Shown here piece by piece: positions 54,537-63,137 of a stretch of 64,000 bases of DNA; position 1 is the stretch's first letter, and each line of letters begins with the position of its first letter. The DNA is taken from assembly GCF_001039275.2 (NCBI RefSeq), contig NZ_CP030117.1, positions 4,434,501 to 4,498,500 on the forward strand, written 5' to 3'. Source of the stretch: Brevibacillus brevis. Lineage in GTDB: Bacteria > Bacillota > Bacilli > Brevibacillales > Brevibacillaceae. The translations under genes were made by a program, and so were the position numbers. The notes beneath the pieces are model-generated. The model did not search any database. It had not been told where the DNA came from and worked only from the letters and a program-made list of their open reading frames with translations.

Positions 54537-57311
54537 CTACGATATTTTCAACTCGCCAGACCAATCTCGTTCGGCCCCTTTTTGGGCGTATTCGTCACAT
54601 AGGTAGAAATACTGTCGCGCCGCCTGATCCCAGCGGTTTTGCTTGATGACGGACAGAAAAGCGGAGCGCGCATCGTGAAACCTCCCATTTTGATACATCG
54701 CAATCGCCTGCTCAAACAATTCCTTCGTCTCATCCTTGTGCGCACGAATCTGGTCAGCATCCCCCTCGTATACGTCGTACAAATGCATCGGCTGAGCCTC
54801 TCCCTCGATGTGTACCCAGCCTAAATCACGATATCGGTACGGCGTGCTCTCTCCCATCTCGGCAAACAGCGAATCGGACATCAGGATGCAGGCCCCGAGC
54901 GTTTCCGCCATCTTTTCCATTTTCTCCACCACGCGGACGTGATCCGATATGATCGCAGCCTCCAGACGCGTCGCCTCACCTATAATTCCGAGCATGAGCG
55001 GACCGTGATGCAGAGCAACCCGCAATTCAATCGGATCGTACCCTTTTTCCGCCCGTTGCTCGTTATAGTCCGCTAACGTACGGCGCATTTGTACGGCCGC
55101 ATCCAGCGCGTCTTTCGCCTCTTTTGGATAAACAGCAAGCACGCCGGGATCGAGATATTCGGTAATCATCCCTTGATTTTCGTTCACAATCGGAGCAAAC
55201 CGCTTGAGAAACGCATTGATGACGCGGAAGGTCGTCTCTGGTCGCAGACGATGAGAGATGGCTTGAAACGATTGAAGACTCATGCGCATGACGGCCATTT
55301 CCCGCTCCACCTGATCACCCAGCTCCACGTCGAGTATGCTTTCCTTCCCAAGAAAATGGATAAACTGCTGCGGTACAAAGCGATTGTTCGCCTCGCTCAT
55401 CCTCGTAATATTCGAGATGTACTGACGAATGCGCTTTGCCATTTGGTTGAAGCTTTCTGCCAGCTTTTGAATTTCATCCATGGAGCGAACCCTGGCCACC
55501 ACACTGTAGTCGCCTTTTCCCATATCAGAGACGTTCGTTTGCAGATTGCGGATGTTTCGGTATGTCAGCCACGAGAAAAGGAAGAATAGACTCGCACAAA
55601 TTGACCAGACCAGCGCAGCTCCACGGCCGAGCTCACGGGACATTTCGTTGTGCTGTATGCGGACCCCGTTCATTTCTCTGCCCAGCTCCAACACACCCGA
55701 TAGCTTGCCTGCGGAGTTGTAGATCGGGGCCATCGCGTACATCCAGTAGCCTGTCCGATCCTGGGCTTTACCCGAGACGATCTCCCGTTTCATGACCACA
55801 CTGCGGAACTCGTCATCAATGGACACATTTTCAAACACTTCTGCGCTGTCATTGTCATCCATCATGAGAAACAATTCGCCATCTTTGTATTTATAAATCG
55901 TTTTGTACAGCCCCCTGTTCACATTCACATCATCTGGGACCTCCAGTTTTTTCAGGTTGGCCTGTACGGCTTGATAGTCCGCATTCATGTAATCAATCGC
56001 TCCATTGATTCCATCCAGCTTGTCCCCTTCGATCAGCGTAGAAATAACATAGGCTTGGAGACGAAGATCGGTTTGATTCTCCTGCTCCATAAACGAGAAG
56101 GTCAGCTTCGTTCCCTCCAGTTGAAGGAATACAGGGACAACAATAAGTGGGGCTATCACAATCGTTTGCTTGATAATCAACGGAATCCGGAAGAGGCGAA
56201 ACAGCAGAAACTGAATGACACAGAACAGGAGAATTTCCACACCCAATCCTGCCCACCAGGTCCATTCCTTCAAGCGGTCTTTTTCGGATACAGACGGGGA
56301 CGTGAGCTTGGTCATTACATTTCCCTGTTGATCCAGGAAGGCGAGTTGACTATCTGTGGCGACTACGATCTCATATTGGGGAGTTACAGCAAACGCCGTT
56401 AAGGCACTGCTATCGCTCGACTTGATCTCCTCGAATGTTTTGGAAGGCACCATCAAGGCGATTTCATCTGGGTGTGCGGGATCGAAGCGTTCAATGACAT
56501 TTTGATCAGAATTGTAGAAAAGAAGACGACCTGCTGGCCCCACTTTGACATGATCGGGGACGGTACGATTCTTTTCCGAGCGTTCGGAGTGAATGTAGAG
56601 CGGACCTTTTACTTGTGCTTCCCTGCTTCCTTGGGGAACATCGACCTGGAAAAACTCTCCACGCTTGGTAGTGACATAGGTATGCCGTGGGTCTACTCCT
56701 GTGATTTCATTGACGTATACTTCATTAGGCAATTGGATTTGATAGAGTTGTGTGGGGGATGAATCAGAGGGTACAAATTGATAGGCAATTACTTCAGGAT
56801 GTTGATAAACATAAAAATAAAGGCGATCTTTCTCGACTTGCAGGGAGCGTACCTTGCCAATTCGCTTGTACGAGCTGTTCGCTCCGTATGCATCTTCATA
56901 CACGACTTGTACAATTTCTCCATCTGGCGCCATTCGCACGATTCTCTCGGATACGGTCCGCAAGCCAAAGCTATCCAGCTTTGTAATCAACACGTATGCA
57001 TATCCTTCTTCGTCGATGGCTACCTCTGTGAAATTTTCCAAGCCCTCTTCTGGATTTTGCTCCAGTACTTGCTGATACCTTAGCGTCCGATCGGGGTACA
57101 GGCTAGTCAGCTTTTGGTGTCCATCCGTTATGAGGACGACATCCTTTTCACGATTGACCGCGATGCTGTCGATCCCTTGAAACGGTTCGTCCTGCTTCCC
57201 GCTCCTATCCATGTTCCAAGCGAGCAGCAAGCCGATCCCAACAAATACAATCAGCAGTCCGGTCAACCAGGAAACCTTCTTGTTATTTCCCATTGTTTGC
57301 GGTTCTCCCAT
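54537..57311 (-). CDS. Membrane sensor with beta-propeller, HAMP and degenerate cyclase domain
   Basis: About 924 aa; the ATG at 57311 (or 57293) is chosen because a TATAAT lies just upstream of the track-like TTG at 57344. Order: membrane helix (about 15-35), propeller-like outside domain to about 330, two membrane helices, a second outside sensor segment (about 420-550), another helix, HAMP (about 595-650), and a class III cyclase domain (about 680-840) ending in a TPR-like tail. By eye both metal-binding aspartates of active cyclases are replaced (VMRMSLQSF, and YLDPGVLAVY where GD is usual). It probably senses or signals without making cyclic nucleotides. First gene of the long operon. 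Confidence 0.8.
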   Translation of the reverse strand: MGEPQTMGNNKKVSWLTGLLIVFVGIGLLLAWNMDRSGKQDEPFQGIDSIAVNREKDVVLITDGHQKLTSLYPDRTLRYQQVLEQNPEEGLENFTEVAIDEEGYAYVLITKLDSFGLRTVSERIVRMAPDGEIVQVVYEDAYGANSSYKRIGKVRSLQVEKDRLYFYVYQHPEVIAYQFVPSDSSPTQLYQIQLPNEVYVNEITGVDPRHTYVTTKRGEFFQVDVPQGSREAQVKGPLYIHSERSEKNRTVPDHVKVGPAGRLLFYNSDQNVIERFDPAHPDEIALMVPSKTFEEIKSSDSSALTAFAVTPQYEIVVATDSQLAFLDQQGNVMTKLTSPSVSEKDRLKEWTWWAGLGVEILLFCVIQFLLFRLFRIPLIIKQTIVIAPLIVVPVFLQLEGTKLTFSFMEQENQTDLRLQAYVISTLIEGDKLDGINGAIDYMNADYQAVQANLKKLEVPDDVNVNRGLYKTIYKYKDGELFLMMDDNDSAEVFENVSIDDEFRSVVMKREIVSGKAQDRTGYWMYAMAPIYNSAGKLSGVLELGREMNGVRIQHNEMSRELGRGAALVWSICASLFFLFSWLTYRNIRNLQTNVSDMGKGDYSVVARVRSMDEIQKLAESFNQMAKRIRQYISNITRMSEANNRFVPQQFIHFLGKESILDVELGDQVEREMAVMRMSLQSFQAISHRLRPETTFRVINAFLKRFAPIVNENQGMITEYLDPGVLAVYPKEAKDALDAAVQMRRTLADYNEQRAEKGYDPIELRVALHHGPLMLGIIGEATRLEAAIISDHVRVVEKMEKMAETLGACILMSDSLFAEMGESTPYRYRDLGWVHIEGEAQPMHLYDVYEGDADQIRAHKDETKELFEQAIAMYQNGRFHDARSAFLSVIKQNRWDQAARQYFYLCDEYAQKGAERDWSGELKIS

Positions 57312-57324
57312 CTCTCGAAAACGT

Positions 57325-57426
57325 ATTTTCGAAAATGATACCAAGCAACATTATACTAAAAATTACAAATTTCGCTATACATCTTCTCTATTTGACATTT
57401 ATACTACTATACAGATTGATTTTCAA
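57325..57426 (-). promoter_or_regulatory. Divergent promoter region of the eCIS locus
   Basis: Minus-strand candidates: P1 with -35 TTGAAA (57426-57421), 17-bp spacer, -10 TATAAA (57403-57398); P2 with -10 TATAAT (57355-57350). The perfect palindrome ATTTTCGAAAAT (57325-57336) is just downstream of P2, with CGAAAACG beside it, and could bind a repressor. A TTGACA (57392-57397) on the plus strand lacks a good -10 for the DUF4280 arm. Confidence 0.5.
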
Positions 57427-57463
57427 TATCTTACCAGATGACTTATGAAAAGGAGTTGGCTTC

Positions 57464-57850
57464 ATGGGACAACTCGTCTGCGGAGGAGCCATGCTACAGT
57501 GCAGCTTCGGTGCTGCTCCCAGCTCACTCATGGTGCTCCCGGTGAATCGCGTCACAACCAGTATGCCGATCGCAAACATTATGGACAATAAACCAATGGT
57601 AAACGTCCTTCCATTCGGGATGTGCAATACGATGTCCAACCCTCAGGTCGCAGCAGCCACAGCGGCGAAGCTGGGCGTTTTCACTCCGGTCCCCTGTGTT
57701 CCTGTCACCGCCGCCCCTTGGGTTCCTGGCTCCCCTACTGTTCTCGTGGCCAACATGCCCGCCCTCAATCAAACCTCCAAGCTCATGTGTAGCTGGGGTG
57801 GCGTCATTCAGATCACGAACCCCGGACAAGCGACGATTCAGGTTCCCTGA
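57464..57850 (+). CDS. DUF4280 PAAR-like spike-tip protein
   Basis: 128 aa: GQLVCGGAMLQCSFGAAPSSLMVLP, DNKPMVNVLPFGMCNTMSNP, KLMCSWGGVIQITNPGQATI. The repeated short beta-strands and conserved cysteines are those of DUF4280, a PAAR-like family that caps spikes of eCIS and type VI systems. AAAAGGAG lies before the ATG. It is the first of three plus-strand genes. In PVC/Afp the tip (Pvc10) lies in the baseplate cluster; here it is separated from it and grouped with the effector. Confidence 0.92.
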   Translation: MGQLVCGGAMLQCSFGAAPSSLMVLPVNRVTTSMPIANIMDNKPMVNVLPFGMCNTMSNPQVAAATAAKLGVFTPVPCVPVTAAPWVPGSPTVLVANMPALNQTSKLMCSWGGVIQITNPGQATIQVP

Positions 57851-57868
57851 CAAATAGGGAGGAAACAT

Positions 57869-59542
57869 ATGGACAAACAACTCCAAAAGCTAACGGAACA
57901 AACCATTGTAGAACCACTCACCAATCCGCTCAAAAAATGGGTGCAGGATTGGATCAAAAAAGGAGCCGCCCTCCCCAAGCAAGCCCTCGATTGGATCAAG
58001 AACGGCATTGCCGGACTGTTCACCAAAAAAGAAACTTCACTCAACGATTACGTGCATATCGGCCGTTTTTACATCGCCAAACGCTTTCTCATTTTGACAG
58101 GACTACTGCTCCTTGTCCTGGCCTACTTCCTGTTCATCAATCCTCCCGATGCGCTTAACCGCTTTTTGCAACGTCCTATCGTCATTCATCTAAAAACTCC
58201 CAATCAACAAATTTCCGACACGGGTCTGGCGATCATCTACAACCCGGAAGGCACGATGATCTATTCTGGCCAGCTCGTGGATGGTCTCTATGACGGAAAA
58301 GGCGAGCTCTATGACGACAAAGGGAAGCTCATTTACAATGGCGAGTTCAAAAGTGGCACTCCGCAAGGCTTAGGCAAAGGATACCGGAAAGGCGTTCTCG
58401 TCTATCAAGGCGGATTTGAAAATGGCGTTTACGCTGGTCAGGGGGCGTTGTACAACGACAACCAGCAAGTCGTTTTTCAGGGAGAATTCAAAAATGGGAA
58501 GCTGGATGGAGCCGGTCAGGAATTGTACACAAACGGCGCAAGCAAATACGAGGGGGCCTTTAAAAACGGCGTGTACAACGGAGCTGGCCGACTTTTTACA
58601 AAGGATGGAAAGCTGCTTTATGACGGACTGTTTGACAATGGCTTCTACGGCGGCGAAGGTACTGATTACTACGAAAACGGGCTCGTGCAATATAAAGGGC
58701 AATTTTTGGACGGCAGATACAACGGGGCCGGGAGTCTTTTTGATCGGGATGGCAAGCTCGTGTATGAAGGTCATTTTCGAAATGGGCACTTCAATGGAGC
58801 CGGAACCAAATTCTCCACCAGTGGCAGCATCGTCTATCAAGGTGATTTTTTGCTGGGCGTGTATCACGGGCAGGGCGAGCTGAGAGATGCAAGTGGCGTA
58901 ACGCTGTATAAAGGCGGTTTTGCAGAAGGGCATTATCACGGAACGGGAGAGCTTCGTTCTGCCGAAGACGCTCTGTTGTATCAAGGGCAATTTCGGGCAG
59001 GTGCCTACGACGGCATCGGGGTACTCTACGACAAGGAAGGCTTGCCGCTGTACAAGGGGTACTTCCGTGAAGGTCGTATTTATTTGCCAGGATTCATTGG
59101 CATCTCCAGAAGCAAGCTGGAAGAGATTATGGGCAAGCCCGACGATGACGCGCCGAAGGAAGTCGAAGATGCTGTCCCTCCTCCTGCCGATCAAAAAGCA
59201 CCCGAAGTTCCACCAGCGAAGGATACCACCTTATCGCCGCAAAAACTTGCGTATCGTGAAATGAACATGGCTTTTACACTTGAACCAGCGCCAGGACACC
59301 CTAGCAAGCAGATTGTCACTGCCGTCCACGTCTATCACCCACAGGTCATCTCGATCGTCAAAGAAGATCGGAACGAGCTCGACAGCAAATCTGCCATTTT
59401 GCCCAAGACGTCGACCACGTACACGAATCGTACCGGAGCAATCATGAGCGATTTGGTCGACCCGTATCTGTATCTCTATTTCTATCAAGCACAGCAAAAG
59501 GAACCCGTTCAATTGGACGTGACAAAAGCAGAGGGGGTGTAA
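57869..59542 (+). CDS. Membrane-anchored MORN-repeat protein
   Basis: 557 aa. Residues 1-70 are amphipathic with two Trp/Lys-rich helices; a single membrane helix follows at about 73-90. Residues about 115-405 hold twelve MORN-type repeats of about 23 residues (for example YEGAFKNGVYNGAG, YKGQFLDGRYNGAG). A Pro/Lys linker precedes a C-terminal domain (about 460-557). MORN repeats bind lipids or proteins. The gene sits between the spike tip and the effector with short gaps, so it probably serves the particle: as membrane anchor, loading platform or effector partner. No such role is established. Confidence 0.85.
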   Translation: MDKQLQKLTEQTIVEPLTNPLKKWVQDWIKKGAALPKQALDWIKNGIAGLFTKKETSLNDYVHIGRFYIAKRFLILTGLLLLVLAYFLFINPPDALNRFLQRPIVIHLKTPNQQISDTGLAIIYNPEGTMIYSGQLVDGLYDGKGELYDDKGKLIYNGEFKSGTPQGLGKGYRKGVLVYQGGFENGVYAGQGALYNDNQQVVFQGEFKNGKLDGAGQELYTNGASKYEGAFKNGVYNGAGRLFTKDGKLLYDGLFDNGFYGGEGTDYYENGLVQYKGQFLDGRYNGAGSLFDRDGKLVYEGHFRNGHFNGAGTKFSTSGSIVYQGDFLLGVYHGQGELRDASGVTLYKGGFAEGHYHGTGELRSAEDALLYQGQFRAGAYDGIGVLYDKEGLPLYKGYFREGRIYLPGFIGISRSKLEEIMGKPDDDAPKEVEDAVPPPADQKAPEVPPAKDTTLSPQKLAYREMNMAFTLEPAPGHPSKQIVTAVHVYHPQVISIVKEDRNELDSKSAILPKTSTTYTNRTGAIMSDLVDPYLYLYFYQAQQKEPVQLDVTKAEGV

Positions 59543-59544
59543 AA

Positions 59545-60972
59545 ATGCGACGCTATGCATCTAGCAAGCCGTCTATGGATGCGACTCACGAAAAACCGAA
59601 AGCACCTGTTTCCAAGCACATGCTCCAACCGAGCCAGGTCCAAAGAAAGGCGAGTCACTCTTCCCACATCCTTTCTCTGCAAAAGACTCTTGGTAATCAG
59701 GCGGTGCAACGCATGTTATCAAGGACTCCCTTGCAAAAATCGGAGAATCTCTCTTCCGACAGCGGTCGCTCACTCCCCGATTCCGTCCAAGCAAAAATGG
59801 AGCAGGCATTCCACACTGATTTTTCAGAGGTACAGATTCATCCAGAATCGTCTGTCGCCTCCCAAATCGGAGCTGTTGCCTTCGCCCAAGGGAATGACAT
59901 TCACTTCGCTCCCGGCACCTATCAGCCGGAAACGCAAAGCGGTCAGCAGCTACTCGGTCACGAGCTGACACATGTGGTCCAGCAACGACAAGGGCGGGTA
60001 AAGGCGAACGTTCTGGATGCTAGCCTGCCCATCAATGACGATCCCTCTCTCGAAGCTGAAGCTGATCGCTATGGGTCACTGGCAGCCACAGGTACCATGA
60101 CAGATGGCACAGGTACGGATGCTACTCGTTCTGTATCATCCCCGATTATCCAAGGCACTTGGGACGAAGCCTTGTTAGATGCACGCAGAATGTGGAAGAA
60201 ACATGTGGCGAAAACCAATGATTTGCATGAAGGAACAATCAATGAACTTTTTGACCAGACAAACTACTTGTCTTACTTTGACAAAGTGCGGTACAGCTAC
60301 AGTCTGCACTCCAAAATTTCCGACATTTTCTCGGTTACAGGCGGGAACTATACAGAGTTGGAAGAAGCACAGCGTCTTTTCGGAAAGGAGATCACGCCCT
60401 ATTTCGGTCAAGATAAGGATAACGATCCTGACATCGATTACACCTATTTGGAGAAGCAGGACAACGATGACGACGCGGGAGTCCACATGATGGACGAGGA
60501 TAATTCCAGCAATTTATACAAGAATAAACGCGTTGCTACGGAGATCAAGACGATCAGCTCCCATGATGATTTACAAATTAACGCCCGCATTCACGAAGCA
60601 ATCGTTCAATTGGACAAACGGCGTGATACGGATCAATTCGATGAATATGTGATCGTCATTCAAAAGTACCATCCTGAAAACCCTTGGCCTTACACAACCG
60701 CTGAAAATAGAGCCGCTCAAGAGCTAGGCGATCTCAAGCAAAGAGTTATTCAAAGACTGAGTAACATGTACAATCTCCCGAACTATAATATCAAGGTCAT
60801 TTTCCGCGGCATCACCAAAGGTACACCCACAGGTGGAACAGGTGGCGTAAATCCCGCATTCATTATCCCTGAACACATCCGCTATTCGAATATGCAAGCG
60901 TATTCGCTGGAGTGTTACTACTTGGGTGAAATCGGTGCAGGGTGGCTGGTTGATGATCCTGTTCGCGAATAA
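59545..60972 (+). CDS. DUF4157-containing eCIS effector
   Basis: 475 aa, starting 2 bp after the MORN stop. Residues 1-70 are basic and flexible. DUF4157 spans about 75-180: LPDSVQAKMEQAFHTDFSEVQIH, then FAQGNDIHFAPGTY and the zinc-protease-like GHELTHVVQQ (His139, Glu140, His143), with EAEADRYG (about 170-176). DUF4157 is the commonest marker of eCIS cargo. Residues about 200-475 form the payload, unknown to me. A TEIKTIS motif (Glu333, Lys335), an Asp-rich stretch before it, and IHEAIVQLDKR after it resemble the ExK...Q layout of some PD-(D/E)XK-type nuclease toxins. No immunity gene follows. Confidence 0.88.
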   Translation: MRRYASSKPSMDATHEKPKAPVSKHMLQPSQVQRKASHSSHILSLQKTLGNQAVQRMLSRTPLQKSENLSSDSGRSLPDSVQAKMEQAFHTDFSEVQIHPESSVASQIGAVAFAQGNDIHFAPGTYQPETQSGQQLLGHELTHVVQQRQGRVKANVLDASLPINDDPSLEAEADRYGSLAATGTMTDGTGTDATRSVSSPIIQGTWDEALLDARRMWKKHVAKTNDLHEGTINELFDQTNYLSYFDKVRYSYSLHSKISDIFSVTGGNYTELEEAQRLFGKEITPYFGQDKDNDPDIDYTYLEKQDNDDDAGVHMMDEDNSSNLYKNKRVATEIKTISSHDDLQINARIHEAIVQLDKRRDTDQFDEYVIVIQKYHPENPWPYTTAENRAAQELGDLKQRVIQRLSNMYNLPNYNIKVIFRGITKGTPTGGTGGVNPAFIIPEHIRYSNMQAYSLECYYLGEIGAGWLVDDPVRE

Positions 60973-60978
60973 CATGAC

Positions 60979-61014
60979 AAAAAGGCAGCCACGCTGAATG
61001 GATGGCTGCCTTTT
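60979..61014. terminator. Bidirectional terminator after the eCIS locus
   Basis: AAAAAGGCAGCCA pairs with TGGCTGCCTTTT, loop about 11 nt. It closes the plus-strand arm and the converging PPOX gene. Confidence 0.9.
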
Positions 61015-61027
61015 CTCTTTGACATGA

Positions 61028-61666
61028 TTAGTACAACCGCTTCGTATAGCTGTCTTGCAAGCCCTCTGCCACTTCTTTTGCCGTCACACCGGGAAGCTTC
61101 ACATGGTCCGCCAGCATTTGCGCCACATTAGGAGTCGTCCCCTCTGCTGGCCATGACTCCGGCTTCCATAGACCGGAGCGCATAAATGCCTTCGCACAGT
61201 GGACGAAGCACTCCTCTACCTTTACGCCGATCCCAAGCGTAGGCACCTTTCCGTTTACCGCCATCTTCGCCAGTATTTCTTCATCGCGAATAATGCAAGC
61301 CTTGCCGTTCACGCGGAACGTCTCTTCCAGCGTAGGAATCAAAAAGATAAGCCCAATATGCGGGTTGACCAAAATGTTCGTGATGGAGTCCATCCGCTTG
61401 TTTCCCGGGCGCTCAGGGATGACGAGATGGTGATCATCGATGACATGCACAAAGCCAGGCGCATCTCCACGTGGCGAAGCATCGCAATGGCCATCTTTGT
61501 CTGCTGTGGCCAAGATGAGAAATGGCGATTGGGCAATATAATTGCGGCTATGGTCATCTAGCTGGGTTATCGCCTTGTTCTGTACGAGACGACTTGGCTC
61601 TCCGACCATTTCGCGCAGTTGCTGCTCTGACGTGACCACGTCACGGAATATTCCGAATCCTGACAT
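61028..61666 (-). CDS. Pyridoxamine 5'-phosphate oxidase-like FMN flavoprotein
   Basis: 212 aa from the ATG at 61666, 6 nt after AAGGGG; the longer frame overlaps the upstream gene. The split-barrel pattern is clear: FLILATADKDGHCDASPRGDAPGFVHV, LVIPERPGNKRMDSITNILVNPHIGLIFLIP, RVNGKACIIRD. It fits the MSMEG_1061-type PPOX flavoproteins that bind FMN or F420. Substrate unknown. Confidence 0.9.
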   Translation of the reverse strand: MSGFGIFRDVVTSEQQLREMVGEPSRLVQNKAITQLDDHSRNYIAQSPFLILATADKDGHCDASPRGDAPGFVHVIDDHHLVIPERPGNKRMDSITNILVNPHIGLIFLIPTLEETFRVNGKACIIRDEEILAKMAVNGKVPTLGIGVKVEECFVHCAKAFMRSGLWKPESWPAEGTTPNVAQMLADHVKLPGVTAKEVAEGLQDSYTKRLY

Positions 61667-61725
61667 GACTACCCCTTCTTTCCTCTGCTTGTTCGAACCT
61701 GCCACCATCATACCACTTTTCTTGC

Positions 61726-63066
61726 TTATGGTAGAAGCAGGAAAGCTAGAGGGGTCACAAGCAGCAGGGTTAGAATCGTACGCTCTACCCAAATCACCAG
61801 AAGCTTTGGAATACTAATCGGAATCTCCGTGGACAAAATGCAAGGAATTGTCGCTGAAAAGAACAGAATGGAAGAAACCGAAACGACCGCAATCACAAAC
61901 TTGGTGACTAGCGGTGCCTTCACTACAAGCAGAGCTGGCAAAAACATCTCGGCAATTTCGATCGCTGACGCTTTTGCAGCCAGCATCGGCTCTGGAATTT
62001 GCAAGAGCCATGTAATCGGATAAAACAAGTAACCAAGCCAGTCAAACAAAGGGGTAAATTCGGCCAGCACCAACCCGAGTAAACCGACCGACATGATGGA
62101 CGGGAGAATACTCATGGTCATGATGAAGCCATCCCGCAAGTTCTCCCAAATGTTCCGTGTTAGCGGCAGCGCCTTTTCCGCCGCTTCCATCGCTTCCGTC
62201 CACGCCTGGCGCAACCGCTTTTCCTTGATTACTTTTTCAGGATCTCCGTCGTCCTGGTAATACGCATCGCTCATGCTGGACAGCGGCCAAATACGCACCG
62301 TCACTGCGGTTACGAGAAATGTCACTACGAGCGACACCCAGAAGTAGAGATTCCAGTAATTCATCAAATCCAATGTTTTCGCAATGACGATCATAAATGT
62401 CGCAGAAACGGTGGAAAAGCCTGTTGCAATAATGGCTGCTTCTTTAATCGTATACTTGCCTTCTTTGAATACCCGATTCGTGATCAAAAGACCGATCGAA
62501 TAGCTTCCCACAAAGGAAGCCACCGCATCTACGGCAGAGCGGCCAGGTGTTTTCCAAATCGGGCGCATGATCGGTTGTACCAGTACACCGATAAATTCCA
62601 AAAGCCCGTAGCCAACCAGCAGAGCCAAGAACACGGAGCCGATCGGAACCACCATACCTACGGGAATCACCAGTTTTTCGAAGAGAAATGGCCCCATATC
62701 CTTGTCCAGCAGCCATGCAGGCCCCGCCTGAAAATAGATCAATAGAGCGATAGGTACTCCCAGTACTTTTAGCGCGGAAAAGACAAGGTTTACTTTGCTC
62801 TGCTTCCAACTGCCCGTTACAAACGGATAAATGGCCCCAAGCACAATTACAAGCAAGGCATATACCGGTATCGCACTCGGCATGATTTGCCGAACCCATG
62901 TCACGATATGATCCAGCATAATCGAGCTCGTGTTATGAATCGTAACAGGGATAAAAAAGACGAAAATGCCAATGAGACTAAAAACAAAAAACTTCCAAGC
63001 ATGTGTGGTGGATACGGCTTGCTGCCTAGGATGCGGTGCAAGATTGCTGTTCGAAATATTGCCCAT
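61726..63066 (-). CDS. YjiH family (Gate-domain) membrane protein
   Basis: 446 aa with about 10 hydrophobic helices and the nucleoside-recognition Gate motifs around VDAVASFVGSYSIGLLITNRVF (about 180-200) and late LLQIPEPMLAAKASAIEIAEMFLPALL. YjiH proteins are putative transporters or regulators, function unproven. GGGGGG lies 6 nt before the ATG. It follows hutI by 71 bp on the same strand, so it may move histidine or a breakdown product; this is inference from context. Confidence 0.85.
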   Translation of the reverse strand: MGNISNSNLAPHPRQQAVSTTHAWKFFVFSLIGIFVFFIPVTIHNTSSIMLDHIVTWVRQIMPSAIPVYALLVIVLGAIYPFVTGSWKQSKVNLVFSALKVLGVPIALLIYFQAGPAWLLDKDMGPFLFEKLVIPVGMVVPIGSVFLALLVGYGLLEFIGVLVQPIMRPIWKTPGRSAVDAVASFVGSYSIGLLITNRVFKEGKYTIKEAAIIATGFSTVSATFMIVIAKTLDLMNYWNLYFWVSLVVTFLVTAVTVRIWPLSSMSDAYYQDDGDPEKVIKEKRLRQAWTEAMEAAEKALPLTRNIWENLRDGFIMTMSILPSIMSVGLLGLVLAEFTPLFDWLGYLFYPITWLLQIPEPMLAAKASAIEIAEMFLPALLVVKAPLVTKFVIAVVSVSSILFFSATIPCILSTEIPISIPKLLVIWVERTILTLLLVTPLAFLLLP

Positions 63067-63137
63067 ACATGTCCCCCCATTTCAAAGACAAGCCGGTCTC
63101 CCCCACTTCTATCCGTTTTCTTTTGCTCTCTTTCGTA

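Larger units (their letters stand above)
31164..60972. other. Extracellular contractile injection system (eCIS) locus
   Basis: The block of minus-strand genes from 57311 down to 31164, plus three divergent genes (57464-60972), contains the full core of a contractile injection machine: sheath, two tube-like proteins, LysM protein, hub, spike, gp25, two wedge proteins, AAA ATPase, DUF4255 terminator, a PAAR-like tip and a DUF4157 effector. No capsid, portal, terminase, integrase or lysis gene is present, which excludes a prophage. DUF4157, the Pvc15-type ATPase and DUF4255 are eCIS hallmarks. Confidence 0.95.

Noticed and set aside
58200..59085. Tandem DNA repeat
   Set aside because: The periodicity is at protein level (MORN repeats); the codons have diverged, so it is not a DNA repeat array.
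31164..60972. Defective prophage
   Set aside because: Tail genes look phage-derived, but there is no capsid, portal, terminase, holin, endolysin or integrase, and the AAA ATPase, DUF4255, DUF4280 and DUF4157 genes are eCIS markers.
31164..60972. Type VI secretion system
   Set aside because: No TssJLM membrane complex, TssBC two-part sheath or ClpV; the single long sheath and Pvc15-type ATPase fit eCIS.
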